Positions 39,885 to 51,499 of a stretch of 64,000 nucleotides of DNA are shown piece by piece. The notes beneath the pieces were generated by a model. The model was not told where the DNA came from, did not search any database, and was given only the letters and a program-made list of their open reading frames with translations. The stretch lies in contig NC_092232.1 of assembly GCF_036320965.1 (NCBI RefSeq), forward strand, positions 60,394,523 to 60,458,522. The letters run 5' to 3'. Each line of letters opens with the position of its first letter. The stretch's first letter is position 1. Origin of the DNA: Panulirus ornatus. Lineage: Eukaryota; Arthropoda; Malacostraca; Decapoda; Palinuridae. Made by a program: the position numbers and the translations under genes.

Positions 39885-40732
39885 AGAACTCACATGAGAT
39901 TAATCAGATATATGATTATGAGCAGAAAAAGATGTTATCTATGTGTGATATGTAAGAGGAGGAAAACTACTCCCACACATCACATTTTACACACATTTCC
40001 ACAGGACAAAGAGAGGTAAGGGGTATTGCTGTAATGTAATTGGTAAGACATTCATAAATATAAACGTAGGATGGGATAAATCTAAGACAAGTAGATAACA
40101 AAGAACCACATTTTTCTACAAACTCAACAAAGACAAAGGCGAATTTTTTAGATATCAAGAAGTATATACCATATTTCCCCAATACCTACAGTTTTGTAAT
40201 TAAAGAAAAAAATATTCTTGAGCTTACTTATTGACGAGTCACTTATGCTAGTTAACTTTGTTTTCAAGCTCATTATTGTTAGAGAATTTCCCATCATCTC
40301 TTATCTGCATAATCACTTCATCAGGATAATTAGGCTTACGTGGACCAATTACAGGATATGTATGTAAATATGTTGCTTTAATGTTAAAGAATGAAATATG
40401 TCCTGGTTGATATGGCATGATTGTTGATGAAACCGTCTAGTTGATTTGGTCCCTAACATTGTGTTTAATGTTACCTATATATGTTATTGCTCATAGTTGT
40501 CTCAAGTCGTCCATACAATACTTCATCCTTAGGAAAAACATAAAAAAGCAAGTTTAGATTATTTTCTTCTTTTTTTCAACTGAAAACTCACTGTAAAGTT
40601 TTCGTCAACAGACAGCCAGACAGCGCAAGGGTAATTAGTACCACCAGCTGTTGACAGCGCACAATTAAAGCAGTCATTGCTCACGCGAGATTACTCCTGC
40701 TTTCCTATCCTTCTTATATAGTCTTTGTACCA

Positions 40733-40790
<58 letters not shown>

Positions 40791-41004
40791 ACACATATAC
40801 ACACACACCATCATTGATGTCATTATCTTTCCACTACAAGCTACATTACACTCTCCACAAGAGGTAATTCTGCCCAGTGTACACCCTCTATCGTATCCTG
40901 CCATCTTCACTATATTGATGTTTCATCTTCACTACACTAGTGCTTCAACTTCACTCTGTTAATCTATCATCTAGGATATTAAATCAATGAGGAAACGCTA
41001 GTCT
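39885..41004. other. Non-coding intergenic segment with (CA)n
   Basis: The inverted counterpart of 17335-18487. (CA)n at about 40736-40800 is purer than its left-arm partner. tcttcactata-type motifs precede the winged-helix gene promoter. Confidence 0.5.
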
Positions 41005-41100
41005 ACTATATTTTTGTGTGGCTTCACTATATTTTTGCAAGTGCTGGTCTATGAAAGTTTACTTCGTCAAGTGAATCACTCATCTCACCAGATCGCAGAA
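41005..41100 (+). promoter_or_regulatory. Promoter module of winged-helix gene (right copy)
   Basis: ACTATATTT at 41005 and 41026, then TTACTTCGTCAAGTG at 41059 (33 nt after the second), and the ATG at 41101. A seven-codon upstream ORF (ATG at 41051 to TGA at 41072) lies between them. Confidence 0.6.
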
Positions 41101-41847
41101 ATGACTCACGTCCGCGCTGCCCATCGGTACCCTGGCAAGGAATCCTTCCTTGAATTTTTCGAGGCTCACATCCAGCAAACCGGGGCTGTTAAAGATTGTA
41201 TAAGCCGAACTGAGCTATATTTGCGATACTGTGAATTCTGCGAAGGGTTCGGGTACGAGAAAGCTGCCGTCCTGAACGTCGGGAGAACACTGGGACGGTG
41301 GGGCATCAAGGCAGATCGCAGACTTGGAGGACGCAACGGCCGCCACCAGGAGTACGCCTACACCAGAATTGCCTGGTTGTCCGGCAGTGAGGGCCTGGCC
41401 CAGGGAGGAAAGCGGTGCCTTCCAGAATGCCAAAGGCCTTCCAGGAAGAGATCACATCTGGATATCGAACCCGTGCACGAGAGAGTAGTGGTGAAGATCC
41501 AGACTCGGCATCAAGATGATGATGACCTGTGCAAAGGCGGACCCAGCGAGGAAACTGGTGTAGTTGACACAGGAGCAGCCGCCATCCCCATCAATGTTTC
41601 TTTGGCTCCCACCAAACAACGGGGCAAAGTGATGCCTACCACTGAATTGGTGACCTTGATCCCCTACTTCTATGGGGATGAATCAGGCTTGGTGGATCCC
41701 GACATACTCGTACTGGTCATCGATGAAGACCATGATGTGTCCGTCACTGCGACTGGAGGATCAGCAGCATCTACAGCAGCAGCCGACCCTAAAGCTGAAG
41801 CGGCCGTGTTGAAGATTAAAGTCCACACCACCAACATTCATCCCTGA
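41101..41847 (+). CDS. RFX-like winged-helix protein, 248 aa (right copy)
   Basis: An inverted copy of 16492-17238, intact from ATG 41101 to the TGA ending at 41847. It has about seven replacements, including Val for Gly at residue 4, Glu for Val at 21, and several in the acidic C-terminal part (DILVLVIDEDHDVSVTATGG). The winged-helix segments SRTELYLRYCEFC and NVGRTLGRWGI are unchanged, while changes cluster outside them. That is weakly consistent with constraint on the DNA-binding part. Confidence 0.7.
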   Translation: MTHVRAAHRYPGKESFLEFFEAHIQQTGAVKDCISRTELYLRYCEFCEGFGYEKAAVLNVGRTLGRWGIKADRRLGGRNGRHQEYAYTRIAWLSGSEGLAQGGKRCLPECQRPSRKRSHLDIEPVHERVVVKIQTRHQDDDDLCKGGPSEETGVVDTGAAAIPINVSLAPTKQRGKVMPTTELVTLIPYFYGDESGLVDPDILVLVIDEDHDVSVTATGGSAASTAAADPKAEAAVLKIKVHTTNIHP

Positions 41848-42430
41848 AATTCCTTGAACCTTAAGTTCCCGTCGCTGAGATTGGAGAAGCTGCTCCTCCT
41901 CCAGCAGTCGACCCTGTTATACCCGGTCCTCAGAAGACATTTCCCATGGCAAAAGTTCTCATTCAGTTGCAAATCATTGTCAAACTATTGTACGAATGAA
42001 GCGGTTGTCATAAAGGATTAAATCCTTAGGAAACGTTCCTACCATTTATCAGTCCCATCTACTGGGAAGGAAAAATAAAATAAGAAAAATACATCCATTC
42101 TGTTGGGTGCCATAAACATGGCACAAATGGACCCTAAGTCGAACTGCTGACCTCCTAGTGGTAGGGTCCGGGCAACTTTGAGAGAACATTAACCTTCAAA
42201 GGCTAACAGCAGTCACACAAAAACAATAAAGATTAATCATTATTAGTCATTTACAATAATCATAGACGATGGTTATAGCCTCGCCTATCTATCATCTCAT
42301 TCGCTGTGCACGAAATCATAGGCGACTCTGATTGCACCTACATCTATCAGTTTACCTATTTATTCAACCATCTATCTATCTGTCTATCGTCCTTGTTTGA
42401 AGATTTTCTGTATCATGTAAATCTCAGCCA
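41848..42430. other. Non-coding arm segment
   Basis: The inverted counterpart of 15913-16491. Nothing recognised. Confidence 0.45.
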
Positions 42431-42730
42431 TTGAAATGTCCTGAGATCAATGTCGAAGAAGTGAACAAAAGAATTCTAGTTTGGACTGAAATACTTAGCC
42501 CTGTTTCTGCACATTTTCTCACCATTTATCCACCATTCATTCCTATTAATGATCTACAAACTATCTTCAGAGTTGTATTACAAATATATGAAACATGTCA
42601 CCAACTCACTGTTTTGTTCATATTTCTTGCTATATTACATCTGTCAGTTTCTAAATGCAATCATCGGATGATTATGGCTGTGTCTACACACTCCCACCAT
42701 CTGGCCAACCTTGTACATATGATCATTTAA
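42431..42730 (+). CDS. Uncertain 99-aa ORF (right copy)
   Basis: Right-arm copy of 15613-15912 with one residue changed. It has only a TTG start for the full frame and a possible transmembrane stretch LTVLFIFLAILHLSV. No family recognised. Confidence 0.2.
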   Translation: MKCPEINVEEVNKRILVWTEILSPVSAHFLTIYPPFIPINDLQTIFRVVLQIYETCHQLTVLFIFLAILHLSVSKCNHRMIMAVSTHSHHLANLVHMII

Positions 42731-43377
42731 ACTCTGACATTTTAACAAATTGTTTCAAAACGACTTCATGAAACGCGAACTTAAAATTCATCCATTTAAC
42801 TCCCTCATTCATTAACGAACATTCAAACATGATCATTTGAACGTAAATCTTCCAGCTGCATTATGTCAACAAAGTCCTTTTACATACGTCATTAGTTAGG
42901 TTGGGTTAGGTTAGGTTAGGTTAGGTTAATCAACCTCGTCAAATAAACACTTTAATACTACCATGCAACAGTGAACTTTTACACACCGACATATTGCAGC
43001 TGTTGTATGAAATGCTTCACATAACTAAAGAATTTAAAGTGAATAATTTTAACGATATTCTTGGAATTCTGCACTTTAATATGAACCTTTAAATTCTGAC
43101 TGTAGAGGTACACATGGCCTTTAAATTCCACCAGAGCAATGGGAGTTTGTACAATTAATTTAACTCTGCCACTGAACGCGAACTTTTAAATTTAGCTGGG
43201 CGGCCTCTTATTCCCTGGCTGCCATTCATACTTTGTTCTTTTAAACTGAGTGTTTATATCGCTCTCATTCACCCTTAATTTCGATCGTCTCTGATATTTC
43301 AGTCGTAAAATTTGTTCATGTTGCCATATTGCTTTAGTTAAGGTTTATGGTTAAACCTAAAGAATCTACAGTGTTTA
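42731..43377. other. Non-coding arm segment
   Basis: The inverted counterpart of 14969-15612, with the telomere-like repeat at 42895-42929. Nothing else recognised. Confidence 0.45.
42895..42929. repeat. Interstitial telomeric repeat (TTAGG)n
   Basis: TTAGG-type units with one ttggg variant, mirror of 15414-15442. Confidence 0.85.
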
Positions 43378-43820
43378 CAGTGACGGAGCCACCTGTATGT
43401 TGTACCAGACAAACGGTAATGTATGGTGACTGACGTCTACAGTGACGGAGCCACCTGTATGTTGTAACAGACAACCAGTAATGTATGGTGACTGACGTCT
43501 ACAGTGACGGAGCCACCTGTATGTTGTACCAGACAACCAGTAATGTATGGTGACTGACGTCTACAGTGACGGAGCCACCTGTATGTTGTACCAGACAACC
43601 AGTAATGTATGGTGTCTGACGTCTACAGTGACGGAGCCACCTGTATGTTGTACGAGACAACCAGTAATGTATGGTGTCTGACGTCTACAGTGAGGGAGCC
43701 ACCTGTATGTTGTACCAGACAACCAGTAATGTATGGTGTCTGACGTCTACAGTGACGGAGACACCTGTATGTTGTACCAGACAACCAGTAATGTATGGTG
43801 ACTGACGTGTACAGTGACGG
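43378..43820. repeat. 62-bp minisatellite F (right arm)
   Basis: About seven inverted units of the 62-bp repeat (tctacagtgacggagccacc, tgtatgttgtaccagacaac). The last unit is cut after gtgtacagtgacgg, where the Gypsy LTR begins. Confidence 0.93.
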
Positions 43821-44231
43821 TGTAAGACTCACGCACACTACCGTTAATTTTTCATTAGATATTTGTTATTATCATTTTATTGTGAGTTACATAGAGTTAG
43901 ATGCATGTTGCCACGGGCTCACTGTTCTCACGGGCTACTGTTAATCAGGATGTTTGAACACGTAAGAGCTGATCTGTTATTTGAACACGTTGTTGAATGG
44001 GTGTTGACGGACTCCCATATAACCCCTGTCAGTGTGACCTGAGGGGACACACTGGCCAGCATCGTCACACTGTTCACTAGAGTGTGTCGTAGTGTGTCAT
44101 AAGACTATAGCCCAGAGTACTACGGATTGACGTACACGTTTTTTGTAATAAATCTACAAAGGCCGCCTGATCTTCATTAAGTACCACAGACGAAGAAGAC
44201 CTGATTTCCTTCCTCTCAACTCAACCTTACA
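43821..44231 (+). mobile_element. Gypsy 5' LTR
   Basis: 411 bp starting TGTAAG and ending CTTACA, with AATAAA in ttttgtaataaatctac near 44145. It is followed after one or two bases by a primer-binding-site-like TGGTGGCAG (about 44234). It matches the LTR at 4442-4854. No 3' LTR was found downstream, so a target-site duplication cannot be tested. Confidence 0.82.
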
Positions 44232-45448
44232 AATGGTGGCAGTGACGTAAGAACCCACGTGACCACACACGACCGTCACATCTACTTCATATTTCTACGT
44301 CTGGTGTTGCCAGCAGTCATACAAGCCTACCTGACACAGTCCTGGTGCTCCCTCCTGTGGACGTTAAGGGCGGAACCCACGGCCGGCTACGTGCTCCATC
44401 ACCCGTACCTCAATGCATTGAATATACGCCTTTATTGCATTGCTGACACTGTGTCGCTTGCAAGGGCATCAAGACAGCGCCACCGCCGTGCAGTGTTGTC
44501 ATCACATCCAGACGTGTCAAGCAAGGTCAGCCATCCTGCCAACACCAACGTGGAGGTCATCTTGTCAACCGCTCCAGAGACGCGTCATCATCAGCCGTGG
44601 CGACATCCCAGACGTCAGCATCGCGTGGTCCAGCCCTTGTCGCTCACTCCACTTTCCTGCTAGCGAGTCGCTACTCTGCACACATCTTCACCTCGCTACA
44701 CCCAGCCAGCCGCTACTCTGCACACATCTTCACCTCGCTACACCCAGCGAGTCGCTACTCTGCACACATCTTCACCTCGCTACACCCAGGCAGCCGCTAC
44801 TCTGCACACGTCTTCATCTCGCTACACTCAGCGAGCCGCTACTCTGCACACATCTCCACCTCGCTACAACCCAAGACGTCTTCGTAAGCGAATCTCCCAT
44901 TCAGATAAGAACTGTGTCAAAATGGTTCACTCTGTGAGGTATGCTCCTTTTGTGTGTTACTAGTTCCTAGTCTATAAATATAGACATTTATATATTTTGG
45001 GTAATATGATTATTCATCTTTGTAGTTTAGCAAATTAGTCTAAGTTTTCAGTTATTTTTGCATATATTCTTTCTTATGTTTTCATACATTGGTACTATTC
45101 TTTTTAGTGATGATTACTTTCATATATAGAGTCCATTACTGATATGTTATACTATTATGTGCACCTCTCATATACAGAGTCTTGTATTCATATGTTATAC
45201 TGTTATGCCAGCCTTTTATTGCCTTCATTTCATTACAGTATTTTCAAATGATATTCGTGTTATGTATTTTGTATTAAGTCAATAGTGTTAATTATATTTT
45301 AAACATTTTTGGGGGGCTATTACTTACACACTTTATGTAAGATTGTATTACAAGTCCGATGAAATTCCACGCGGTAATCGTAAAGGTTCATATGTACTTA
45401 GGAATTTACCTAGAATCCCTTATTATAAACGGAACCAGCCTTCTAAAA
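44232..45448 (+). mobile_element. Gypsy internal leader with 42-bp repeats
   Basis: A non-coding leader between LTR and gag. It holds five copies of a 42-bp unit (cgctactctgcacacatctt, cacctcgctacacccag) at 44669-44878. The 44232-44361 part is the piece present in the left-arm fragment. Confidence 0.7.
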
Positions 45449-46612
45449 TGGCGACGTCACACAAAGTTGTTTTGACAGATTCTGGTGACACAGATGACCC
45501 ACAGAAACCTTCTCATACGTTACCACACCCACACCCACCTCCCCCGCCACCTCACAAAAACTCCTTCAATAAAAACCGTTGTAACACTAAAACAAGCTAG
45601 GGAACCACACGAGTTATTTGATGGTAAACTGTCAAATTTTAATCGGTGGATTAGAAATGCAGAGGACATTGTTGAACATAATGGTGATTCAGGAGACAGA
45701 GCGTTTATATCGGCTGCTAAAAACCTCATTGATTTCAACCAGCCTAACAATTAAGCTAGGGTTGTCTATGACTCAGATGACATTGGAAACTGTACATCTT
45801 GGGAGGAATTTAAAACGTTGTTTACATCAGGTTGTGAGGAATCATTCTCAGATAGTTTACTACACGTCCTTTTACGTGCTCTTAACACAACATACTTGGA
45901 TGATACGTCAGTCCCTGATCACTGGAGTACCTTACATGGAAGAATGAGATTAGTTAGGCAGGATTATGAATCCTTACCCTGGATATCGGCCATGATGAAT
46001 CCTGAAACTCATGTACAAACACTCATGCGTTTATTACACATAACCTTCATTCTCAAGGACCTGACCTCCAGACGTAAGACGACGGTTACTTAATGAGAAC
46101 ATCGACACATCATTGTGGGTCGGTAACAAAAGTGTTGAATTACACTCGAAAGAAATGTGGATATTCCAACACCAAGACACTGGGGAGGGTGTTGGCTTCC
46201 CAAAGTGTGACGTAACATTCTAGTGGTCAACACAATCATTCTTCTCATGGTCAAATACAGCGATTCAGTGATGACAAACACTCACATAAAGTGACGTGCT
46301 TCCGGTGTGGCCAACCAGGACATAAAGCGAATGTGTGTCCTTACACATGGGACTCATTCTCACGTGAGCCTCGACCAGAACAACAAACGCAGTCAACGAC
46401 CCATGTCATCACAGCCTCGGTCGTCACAATTCTGCCGACCTAGTCATGATTTCCTCCAGTCAGACATCAGGCTGACCTTCACCCGCTCGCGCCCAACACC
46501 ACCAAGCAGGTGTTCATATCATAGCAACGCTAGACACACTTCAGCGGAATGTCGAGCATTAGCTAGACAGACGTCACCTAACACAGGTTCATCATGTCAT
46601 TATCAACAATGA
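45449..46612 (+). pseudogene. Gypsy gag-like gene, broken
   Basis: From ATGGCGACGTCAC at 45449 the translation gives a Pro-rich start (HPHPPPPPP). After frameshifts it gives a capsid-like segment (LFDGKLSNFNRWIRNAEDIV at about 45614, then SWEEFKTLFTSG and LPWISAMM). It then gives a CCHC zinc knuckle, CFRCGQPGHKANVC (46297-46338), and a second Cys/His segment, CSYHSNARHTSAEC (near 46510). Gag would package the RNA. Several stops and frame changes (near 45600, 45754, 46093) make it non-functional. Confidence 0.75.
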
Positions 46613-46654
46613 CAATCTCTCGCTCATGACAAGACTCCATCACATAAGGAACTC

Positions 46655-47002
46655 TTAAGACATTTTCGTTCTTCGCCATTTTCTCACATTACAAGTTTCG
46701 ATTTAGTGGGTTCTTTCCAGGATAAGACAATCACAATCTTTCTAGACAGCGGCGCGGAAGCAGATGTCATTCATTGTGATTTTATTCAACCATTAATGGA
46801 GCGCACTCAACTTGGTCAATGCTCGGTCTTTTACCCATCCCTTCAAAGTATCTCAAATGAAAATCTCGACGTAAGGGGCACTATTAAAATGAACATTCGC
46901 ATATGCGACTTGGTCATGACCGTCACCCCTTACATTGTTCGTGGTGTAACGTTTCCTGCTAACTTGTTACTAGGACTCCACTCTATGTGTGGCACAACAT
47001 AA
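46655..47002 (+). pseudogene. Gypsy aspartic protease region
   Basis: The frame with ITIFLDSGAEADVI (the catalytic DSGA), followed by a C-terminal NLLLGLHSM that fits the retroviral-type ILG motif. It stops at 46999-47002, where the next frame starts. It would process the Gypsy polyprotein; here it is in a different frame from gag and RT. Confidence 0.78.
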
Positions 47003-47822
47003 GATCTGTCCTATTCATCATGTGGTTTGTGTTGATAATACGTTCCTGCCATTGTCAGAGAAGAGTTCTCACTCAGTCAGAGTCATTAATACATCTGCTC
47101 CCACGTCCTGCTTCACGGTAGACAATACGCATCCTTTTTACTTTTCTACTCATCATTGTCCTGGTAAACTGAGAACCAACATGACTCTGCATAGTAACAC
47201 ATTAACGAAGGTTCCTCTCTCACTTTCTCGAACATGGATGAATGATCATGGACTTAGACATAGTCAGGGTCATCTCGCACTAAGAGTAGTTGCTGAACCT
47301 TCATCACTAACTGTCACACGACTATCCATGATGGACGCCTCTATTCATGAGACCGCAGATGGAGAGGTCATCATATACATTGCCAATACGGGACCCACTC
47401 CTGTCCGTCTCCGTAGAGGGGCCAAGCTTGAGCAATTCTCCGTTTTGAAGTCGGGAATTCAAGACGAGGAGTTGCATGAGTTTAATATCCGTCTAGTCTC
47501 ACATTCCATTAACCCACCACCACCTACTTCTCCTACCCCAGACTCAGCAGTGCACGGCTTGAGTCAGCTCCCCACCATCACCCCTGACATGATATCCAAG
47601 GTAGGATTAACCAAACATGTTGACCAGTTAACAGACTTACTTAACCAGTCTAGGTCTCCTATTGCCTTATCAGGAGAACCACTCGGTAGAACTCATTTGG
47701 ATGTTCACATTATTAACTTAGAGAAAAACACACGTTCCATTGACGTCCCAGCCTATCGATTGCCACACACACGCGCACAGAGACATAGCAAACAAACTTG
47801 TTTAGGACATGTTGAAAGATAA
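46989..47822 (+). pseudogene. Gypsy pol, protease-RT linker and RT start
   Basis: An open frame of 277 codons that joins the protease to the start of RT. It includes DGEVIIYIANTGPTPVRLRRG, the linker found before RT in many Gypsy elements, and ends with the RT entry IDVPAYRLPHTR before a frameshift near 47785. Confidence 0.65.
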
Positions 47823-49187
47823 GGTTATAGAGGAATCACGATCACCATGGAATTTACCACATCTGATCCTTCCTAAAAAGGACGGAACTTTTAGACCCAG
47901 TCATAGATATTAGGACACACAACAACAACAACAACAACAACAACAAGGTTACGTTGACAAGATGGTTTCCCATTACCAGTGGCATCAGAGCTTCTTCATA
48001 GCCTCGGTAACAATAAGGTATTTTCAACTTTGGATTTATTGAGTGGATTTTGGCAGATTCCCTTGTCAGAGGAAAGCCGCCCCCTGACTGTGTTCAGTAC
48101 GCCAGATGGTCATTGGCAGTTCATATGCATCATGCCCTTCGGTCTTCATTCCTCACCGGTGATCACCTTCTCAAGGTTAATGACTAACATTTGTCGTCAC
48201 ATGTTGGGCCAAGATGTATTGGTTTATCTTGATGATATAATTGTCATGTCTCCAGATATTGCTTCTCATTTCAAAAGTTTTGAGAGAGTATTTCTACGAC
48301 TTAAGGATGCGAACCTAAAAGTCATGTTCCTTTCTACAAACAAGAATTAATTACTTGGGTCACACCGTTGATGAAAACTGTATTGAACCTAATGCAGATA
48401 AAGTAAACACAACTGTAGAATGGCCAGTCCCTTCCACAACAGACAAGGTCAAATCATTCCTTGGTTTAGCAGAATGTTATTGAAGATTTATCGCTAATTT
48501 CGCGAAGATCGCAAACCCACTCACTTCATTTCTGAAACAGGGAGTTACATTCCAGTGGTCTACAGTGCAGGACAATGCATTTAATTTACTCAAGCAACAC
48601 TTGATCGAGGCGCCTATCCTTCGATTTCCCAACTTTGAGAAACCCTTCGTTTTACACACAGATGCCCGTAAACAGGGTCTCGGAGCTGTACTTATGCAGG
48701 AGTCAAATAGGGGTAGACTTTTTCCCATAGCCTATGCGAGCCGTTCATGTTCAAAGATGGAATCGAAATACTCAGTAACTTAGTTAGAAGACCTTCCAGT
48801 TATTTGGGCACTCAAACATATTAAGGAATACATATATGGTTACCTTATTACAGTTTATACAGATCACAGAGCACTGTGAGGTATTTTTCAGCGACAGGAT
48901 CCTACAGGAAGGTTTCAGAGGAGGTTTTTAGCTATACAGGCATTTGACCCAGATTTTCGTTTTGTTTCTGGCTCATCCAATGTAGTTGCAGACGCGCTTC
49001 TCGCAGAGTGGGTGCAGTCACTGTAAATAATATCCTCGTAGATTTTGATGTAGAAAGGTTGAGACAGCATCAACGGGATGACCCAGTCTGGGGTCCTGTC
49101 ATAGTATTCATAGAGGGTATAAGATCTTCCTTGGATGCTAAAACAGTTGTTCCAGTCAGAGAATTGTATTTAGCACGGTGGGGGAGT
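47786..49187 (+). pseudogene. Gypsy reverse transcriptase and RNase H
   Basis: After a frameshift the RT continues: IEESRSPWN, a trinucleotide (CAA)n expansion (47918-47946), then LPVASELLHSLGNN, FSTLDLLSGFWQIPLS, FGLHSSPVITFSRLM and the catalytic VYLDDIIVMS (near 48222). RNase H follows with FVLHTDARKQGLGAVLMQE (48640-48710), a stop at 48781 and YTDHRAL. Frameshifts near 48345 and 48440-48500 and several stops show decay. RT/RNase H would make the cDNA. Confidence 0.85.
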
Positions 49188-49188
49188 C

Positions 49189-50795
49189 TTGTGCAGGGAC
49201 GCGAAATTAGGAGTGCTCGCCCGTGTTGTTAAACAAACAATAATTCCAACAGCATTAGTACGGGATTTCTTGAAGTTAGCACATGATTCAACCCAGGCCG
49301 CACACCCAGGCCGCACACCCAGGCCGCACACCCAGGCTGCACACCCAGGCTGCACACCCAGGCCGCACACCCAGGCTGCACACCCAGGCTGCACACCCAG
49401 GCCGCACACCCAGGCCGCACACCCAGGCCGCACACCCAGGCCGCACACCCAGGCTGCACACCCAGGCTGCACACCCAGGCCGCACACCCAGGCTGCACAC
49501 CCAGGCCGCACACCCAGGCCGCACACCCAGGCTGCACACCCAGGCTGCACACCCAGGCCGCACACCCAGGCCGCACACCCAGGCCGCACACCCAGGCTGC
49601 ACACCCAGGCTGCACACCCAGGCCGCACACCCAGGCCGCACACCCAGGCCGCACACCCAGGCCGCACACCCAGGCCGCACACCCAGGCTGCACACCCAGG
49701 CCGCACACCCAGGCTGCACACCCAGGCTGCACACCCAGGCTGCACACCCAGGCTGCACACCCAGGCTGCACACCCAGGCCGCACACCCAGGCCGCACACC
49801 CAGGCTGCACACCCAGGCCGCACACCCAGGCTGCACACCCAGGCCGCACACCCAGGCGCAGATAGATGCTATAAGCAAACTCGTTTGAGGTATTTTTGGC
49901 CAAGATACATAAAAACATTACAGATCATATTTTGAGGTGCCAAACCTGTAACACTCACAAGGGAAGTCCCACTACCCCGCAAACTGTGTTGAAATATCCT
50001 TTACCTTCATACCCATGGGAAAGAGTTCATAAGGACATATTAGGAGGTTTTCCTAGGTCCATGGCAGGGTACAGATACATCTTAGTAATTACTGATGCCT
50101 TCACGAGATATTGTGAATTAGTCCCAGTTCAAAATAAAGACGCAGCCACCGTCGCTAAGGCGTTCAAAAAATATATCTTAGACAGACATAATGCGCCGAA
50201 GATTTTAGTCACAGATAATGGTGGGGAATTTAATAACTCATTATTAGAAGAACTCTGTAAATTGTATAACATAAGTAAATGTAATATAATGGCTCATCAC
50301 CCAGCCTCGAATGGCCTGGCAGAAAGGTTGAACCGTAAGATCCTCCAGTGTCTTCCCACCAACATTAATTTTGATCATGATGAATGGAGTGAGTACCTGT
50401 CTGATGTCCAATGTTCATTAAACTCAGCTTATCATAAGTCAATTGGAGACACACCCTTCTACGCCTTACACGGTTTTGATAAAGTGTTGCCGTATGACAT
50501 AATAGCGTCCCCTTCTTCATGTACAGCGGTCCAGAGATCAGTTGTAGCGGAAAAATATCGCACGACTCAATTGATTCATCAAAGGATCAAGGAAAACCTA
50601 GGTGAAGCCACTACAACCTTCACGAACCAGGCTGATAAATCCACGAAACCATCAAAGGTACGTGGCTCCCGGACTCTGGTAATGGTGCAGGAATTTAACT
50701 CTACAAGTGAGGATCGTAAACTTGACCCAAAATGTTCTGTACCCTATAGAGTCTTAGCTCATTTAAAGGACATAAGTTTAGGGTTCGACATCTAA
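49189..50795 (+). pseudogene. Gypsy integrase, split by minisatellite and frameshift
   Basis: The N-terminal zinc-binding segment starts as FLKLAHDSTQAAHPG. It is interrupted by the 13-bp array, resumes as ADRCYKQTRLRYFWPR, and shifts frame near 49900. The other frame (49896-50795) gives ILRCQTCNTHKG (the Cys pair), the catalytic core with HKDILGGF, VTDNGGEFNN and HHPASNGLAERLNRKI (D, D, E), and a C-terminal part to 50795. It would insert the element cDNA. The reading frame survives the entire array, so the repeat length is a multiple of three. Confidence 0.87.
49294..49857. repeat. 13-bp minisatellite inside the integrase gene
   Basis: About 43 copies of a 13-bp unit, caggccgcacacc, alternating with the variant caggctgcacacc. 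Three units make 39 bp, so translation repeats every 13 residues (AAHPGRTPRPHTQ). The single-copy ends on both sides are integrase codons, so the array grew in place. Confidence 0.95.
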
Positions 50796-51480
50796 ATACA
50801 AGTGACATTCGTGAAGAACATGAGGACCACTTGAAAGTTGTACATTATTGTGAACATGACCATCATCATCATCCCGACCCCACACCAGACAACACTCCTC
50901 AACCTCCAAACAATGTAAGCCAACCACCTTCTACCACTGTTCAGTCTGTCCCCACACCATCACCCTCACATCATCACCAACCTCACATCACCATCACCCT
51001 CACATCACCACCACCCTCACAACACCACCACACACACATCAATATTCATTAAGACCTCACCTTTAAGAAGTTGCTAAGTTTATCATTTTCCAGGGTCTTC
51101 CTTCTCATGTCCTTATGGTGTCTTCCTGTACATGACACCATGGCAGTAACACGCGCCCTTCTCACGACTCCCCGCGGGGTCCACATCGTGAGGGACACAG
51201 TTAAGCTGGGCCTGGAGGGTCTACCCTACACTTACGATCATTTACTGAAACTACTGGAGGCCGTACTTGGCTTACGGTCTAACTTACTCAAGTATTATAC
51301 CAGTGTAACGATCAGAAACTCAGGTGTTGCTCCTCCTCCAACTTTGTTACAACAGTGGACCTGGAAACTGAATAGTACCTTTGTGATTCTGTATGACATA
51401 ATACAAGACACTGAATCTTCAGTAAATACTAACGCCAGGATCAACACGAAAAAGTAAAGAGAAGCAAAAGAACTTTGCTT
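50796..51480 (+). pseudogene. Gypsy 3' part: Pro/His-rich tail and possible env start
   Basis: 50831-51052 encodes a HHHHPDPTPDNTP-type low-complexity tail. A separate frame, 51071-51457, starts MLSLSFSRVFLLMSLWCLP, which looks like a signal peptide. It continues 128 residues with one N-glycosylation-type NST and no transmembrane anchor before a stop. The position after pol suggests a truncated env-like ORF, but no envelope family is recognised. No 3' LTR follows; the sequence passes into the LINE 3' UTR. Confidence 0.4.
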
Positions 51481-51499
51481 AATTTTGTAGGTTCCCTCC

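Noticed and set aside
49170..49918. Minus-strand repeat ORFs (AAWVCGLGVRPGC type)
   Set aside because: They are shadows of the 13-bp array, which lies in the plus-strand integrase gene.
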